Origin: Phorcus lineatus
Lineage: Eukaryota > Mollusca > Gastropoda > Trochida > Trochidae
Length of the DNA: 64,000 nucleotides
Direction: 5' to 3'
NCBI GenBank assembly: GCA_921293015.1
Contig: OV121091.1
Coordinates: forward strand, 41,297,932 to 41,361,931
Made by a program: the position numbers and the translations under genes. Below the pieces are notes generated by a model. That model ran no database searches and was not told the DNA's origin. It saw only the letters and a program-made list of their open reading frames with translations. Of the stretch, positions 61,233 to 64,000 are shown piece after piece (position 1 is the first letter of the stretch; each line of letters starts with the position of its first letter).

Positions 61233-61550
61233 TGATGAATGTCTAGCCGAGGGAGCTGTTGGATGTGATTGGAGTCAATCGGTCCCAGTGGAGGAGAAAC
61301 CCGGGGGGAACATGATCCGCCGCCCCTCCCTGGTGTTCCTCACACCATTCCCTCATCAAAATGACGACGGGGGAAACTTACAGCGGAAATAGATTGGATG
61401 TATCCATGCAGTTGTTGACGCTGCAGAAGCAGTGCTGGAAACAGTCACTGAGGACTGCTTCACTTGGGGTTCCGTACCAAGAGAAGATGTCATTTTGCTG
61501 GGATGCTGCAGACATTTGGGCCAATCTCTTCTCTTTCTAAAAATTCTCTG
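61233..61550 (+). pseudogene. Exon-like block with one in-frame stop, function unknown
   Basis: A GC-richer 318-bp segment lies between an acceptor (CTCATTCTTCAG, ending 61232) and a donor (CTCTG/GTAAGT at 61551). One frame starting at 61234 reads DECLAEGAVGCDWSQSVPVE, then on to GNLQRK, a TAG at 61390-61392, then IGCIHAVVDAAEAVLETVTE and on to the donor. It could be a terminal coding exon, a broken gene or an untranslated exon. No domain was recognised. Confidence 0.35.
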
Positions 61551-62123
61551 GTAAGTGTGTTGTTAAAGATACATCAAATTTATCATTACTTATTATGTGT
61601 ACTTATTAGCTTATTAAATGATAAAGCTTAATGAAGAACCTTCGCGAGGTTAATGAATGGTCCATTTGTCACATCCTTTTTCATGTTTTATGTTCCCTTT
61701 TTACTTTGTACAAAGAATATCCATACCTCAGTTGCATAGTAATTTGAACGATACAGATATTTATCGATACTTTGCGCATCACGATATTTAAGCACGATTC
61801 GATTTGTTACATGTCAGGAATTCCTATATTCAGAGGGTATTTTTAGAAAAAAATCGACTTTTGATAAAAACCTTGATTTTCAGGGGAAATTAACAATCTT
61901 AAAGTTAGTGATACGTGGTACGTATATTTTCAGATTGAGTATCACGATTATGATGCTACGACATATCGTAACAATTGAACATGCTATTAAGTATGCATAT
62001 GTGTAAGAACTAAACAAATAGATCACCAAACACTTATATATACTTTATTAAGATGTACCCTCTTTTAAATATGTAACGAAACAGCGGGGTTTTTTATCAT
62101 TCAAGTATTTGATTCCAGATGAG
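61551..62123. other. Intergenic or intronic, no feature
   Basis: AT-rich sequence following the exon-like block. Nothing was recognised. Confidence 0.4.
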
Positions 62124-62756
62124 CTTTAAACGCACTAGTGCACACCAATATTTCGTAAACACAACGAATGCACAGATACTGCATATCTCTCGATATTATT
62201 CAAGAACCTCACTCAAATAATCTACCTCGTAAGTTATTTAACGAATATTTACGTATTCAGGTAGTAAAGTTGATTTTTAAAGACCGGAAGTATTTAATGT
62301 TACGTTACAATAAATCCGCATGAACTACGATATCGGAAATATTAAGATTTTGCTTATAACCAAAAAAGCGGAAACGGCAGCCGCTTTGGTCAATCTAATA
62401 GCAATGCTAATGCTGTGTTATTAAGTCGGTTTATTTACAGCATTGCTTTCATAAAACATAATTCATTATTTGTTCTCAGTTCAGAGTTTAGGTAAATTTA
62501 ACAGCTGCACATAATAAGTGTTCAGCCGATTTCAACTGTCTATAATTTATCCGTTTTGTGCACAGCTAACCTTAGATTTGTTGTAAGTCCAAGCCGTCAG
62601 CGGCTGTCTAAATTTTTTCATTGTTGATTGCAGGTCAATTGTAAAGAATTTTAAGTATTTCATTGCATCGATAGAAAGCTTAAGTGATTGCATAAGTCCT
62701 CTTAAACCTTAAAATAGCCAATTTAAACCGTAAAAGCGTGCACTAGTGCCTTTAAG
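62124..62756. mobile_element. MITE family B, full copy (633 bp)
   Basis: The left end CTTTAAACGCACTAGTGCAC is matched in inverted order at the right end (GTGCACTAGTGCCTTTAAG at 62738-62756, minor changes). The tip GCACTAGTGC is itself palindromic. Copies or fragments lie at 30969-31440 and 5779-5990. No coding capacity. Confidence 0.82.
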
Positions 62757-62963
62757 ATTACCACTGACAGTAGCAATACTATACCAAAGAATGTATCCAC
62801 GATTGTGAAATAAGTAGATTTGATGTGTCCATATAACATCAGATATTCGATAGATATACTTTCCTGACATACATCCTGCTTTTTCTTGCTAGATTTGAAG
62901 AAGTTGAAATTGACTATGTATAATTGGTTGCATATATCAATATTCTGTATATTGAAGTTTAAA
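62696..62963 (+). repeat. 268-bp direct repeat, copy 1
   Basis: Identical, base for base as far as I can read, to 63733-64000. The unit contains the right end of the 62-kb MITE. The distance is 1037 bases and the region between is dominated by microsatellites. Confidence 0.93.
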
Positions 62964-62985
62964 ACTGGACCTCGTGTTAACCAAA

Positions 62986-63107
<122 letters not shown>

Positions 63108-63129
63108 GTCTCTATGTTTGTCTAGATGT

Positions 63130-63450
63130 ATCTCTGTCATTGTCTGTCTGTCTTTCTCTCTTTCCCTGTCTTTCTGTCTCTATGTGCTTCTCTTGGCATC
63201 TGTACGTCCTTTAATCTATCTATCTATCTATCTATTTGTATGTTTGTATGTATGTATATCTGTCTGTCTTTCTGCTTTTCTGTCTGTCTTTGTATGTATG
63301 TATGTATCTACATGTATGTATGTATGTATGTATGTATGTATGTATGTATGTATCTATCTATCTATCTATATCTCTGCCTGTTTGTCTGTCTGCCTGCCTG
63401 TCTATCTATCTATCTTTCTATCTATCTATTATCTTTATATCAATCTATCT
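63130..63450 (+). repeat. Compound tetranucleotide microsatellites
   Basis: CTGT, CTAT and TGTA runs alternate: (CTAT)n near 63214 and 63352, (TGTA)n from about 63291 to 63350, and (CTAT)n again near 63402-63428. Open frames rich in Cys, Tyr, Val and Leu across it are artefacts. Confidence 0.95.
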
Positions 63451-63732
63451 TCTTTCAGATAAGGCTGATAGAAAACCTCATTGAAAACACATTCTCTTTC
63501 TTAATCAATTACTAATCAATCAGCCGAGCATGCCTGCATGCTTCTCTTTACCTCTATATCCATTGATTATGACTCCCTCAATACACTTGTGAAGAATGCC
63601 TGGTGTTCCTTCTTTGTCCACCAGTGTTACATAAAAGGATTCAGTGTCCTTGTCACAATATCTCTTGCTGTCATTCATTTGATCGGCTCCAGACTGATTG
63701 ACAAGTGATGGTCTTATTAATTGATAAGGATT

Positions 63733-64000
63733 GTCCTCTTAAACCTTAAAATAGCCAATTTAAACCGTAAAAGCGTGCACTAGTGCCTTTAAGATTACCA
63801 CTGACAGTAGCAATACTATACCAAAGAATGTATCCACGATTGTGAAATAAGTAGATTTGATGTGTCCATATAACATCAGATATTCGATAGATATACTTTC
63901 CTGACATACATCCTGCTTTTTCTTGCTAGATTTGAAGAAGTTGAAATTGACTATGTATAATTGGTTGCATATATCAATATTCTGTATATTGAAGTTTAAA
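63733..64000 (+). repeat. 268-bp direct repeat, copy 2 (reaches window edge)
   Basis: Perfect second copy of 62696-62963. It reaches the last base of the window, so its true length is unknown. The bases just before it differ from those before copy 1. Confidence 0.93.

Overview
The window is AT-rich, intron-rich animal DNA. It carries two recognisable host genes and many transposons and tandem repeats. The host genes are an SLC3A1 (rBAT)-like amino-acid-transporter heavy chain with ten coding exons on the minus strand, and an NHL beta-propeller gene on the plus strand. The wealth of pogo-like DNA transposons, foldback MITEs, a tRNA-headed SINE and a CR1/L2-style LINE suits a marine invertebrate. 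A short GGGAGATAACTC motif inside an intron (about 49823) is, from memory, common in molluscan interspersed repeats. I lean to a lophotrochozoan, perhaps a mollusc, but this is inference.

Layout. 1-1.7 kb: 5' half of a LINE on the minus strand, with ORF1 and the endonuclease of ORF2 in one frame, separated by a single TAG. 1.7-16.2 kb: no convincing protein gene; MITEs, two minisatellites and diverged repeats. 16.2-17.5 kb: a decayed pogo-like transposon with intact TA flanks and a 12-copy, 36-bp coding-type repeat. 17.5-39.4 kb: mostly featureless, with a MITE at 31 kb and a foldback element split by a SINE at 33.7-34.3 kb. 39.4-40.9 kb: the NHL gene. 45.2-55.7 kb: the SLC3A1-like gene. 55.7-64 kb: mostly noncoding, with an exon-like block at 61.2 kb, another MITE, long microsatellites and a perfect 268-bp duplication at the right edge.

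The most notable system is in intron 1 of the SLC3A1-like gene, on the opposite strand (50529-54414). It is a pogo-type element with 25-bp terminal inverted repeats. Its gene joins the first 14 residues of a pogo transposase directly to the transposase C-terminus, so both the DNA-binding region and the DDE core are missing. An OTU cysteine-protease domain with an intact catalytic motif follows, then two PHD fingers separated by about 320 residues of proline-rich repeats. The 16.2-kb element shares the same terminal repeat and also has a proline-containing repeat expansion in the transposase tail. They look like two non-autonomous members of one family.

The SLC3A1-like protein is predicted to be a type II membrane glycoprotein that pairs with a light-chain amino-acid transporter. 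Its GH13-like ectodomain has lost the catalytic nucleophile, as expected for a structural subunit. The NHL gene is a compact six-bladed propeller without RING or B-box domains in the part seen. I see no functional link between the two host genes.
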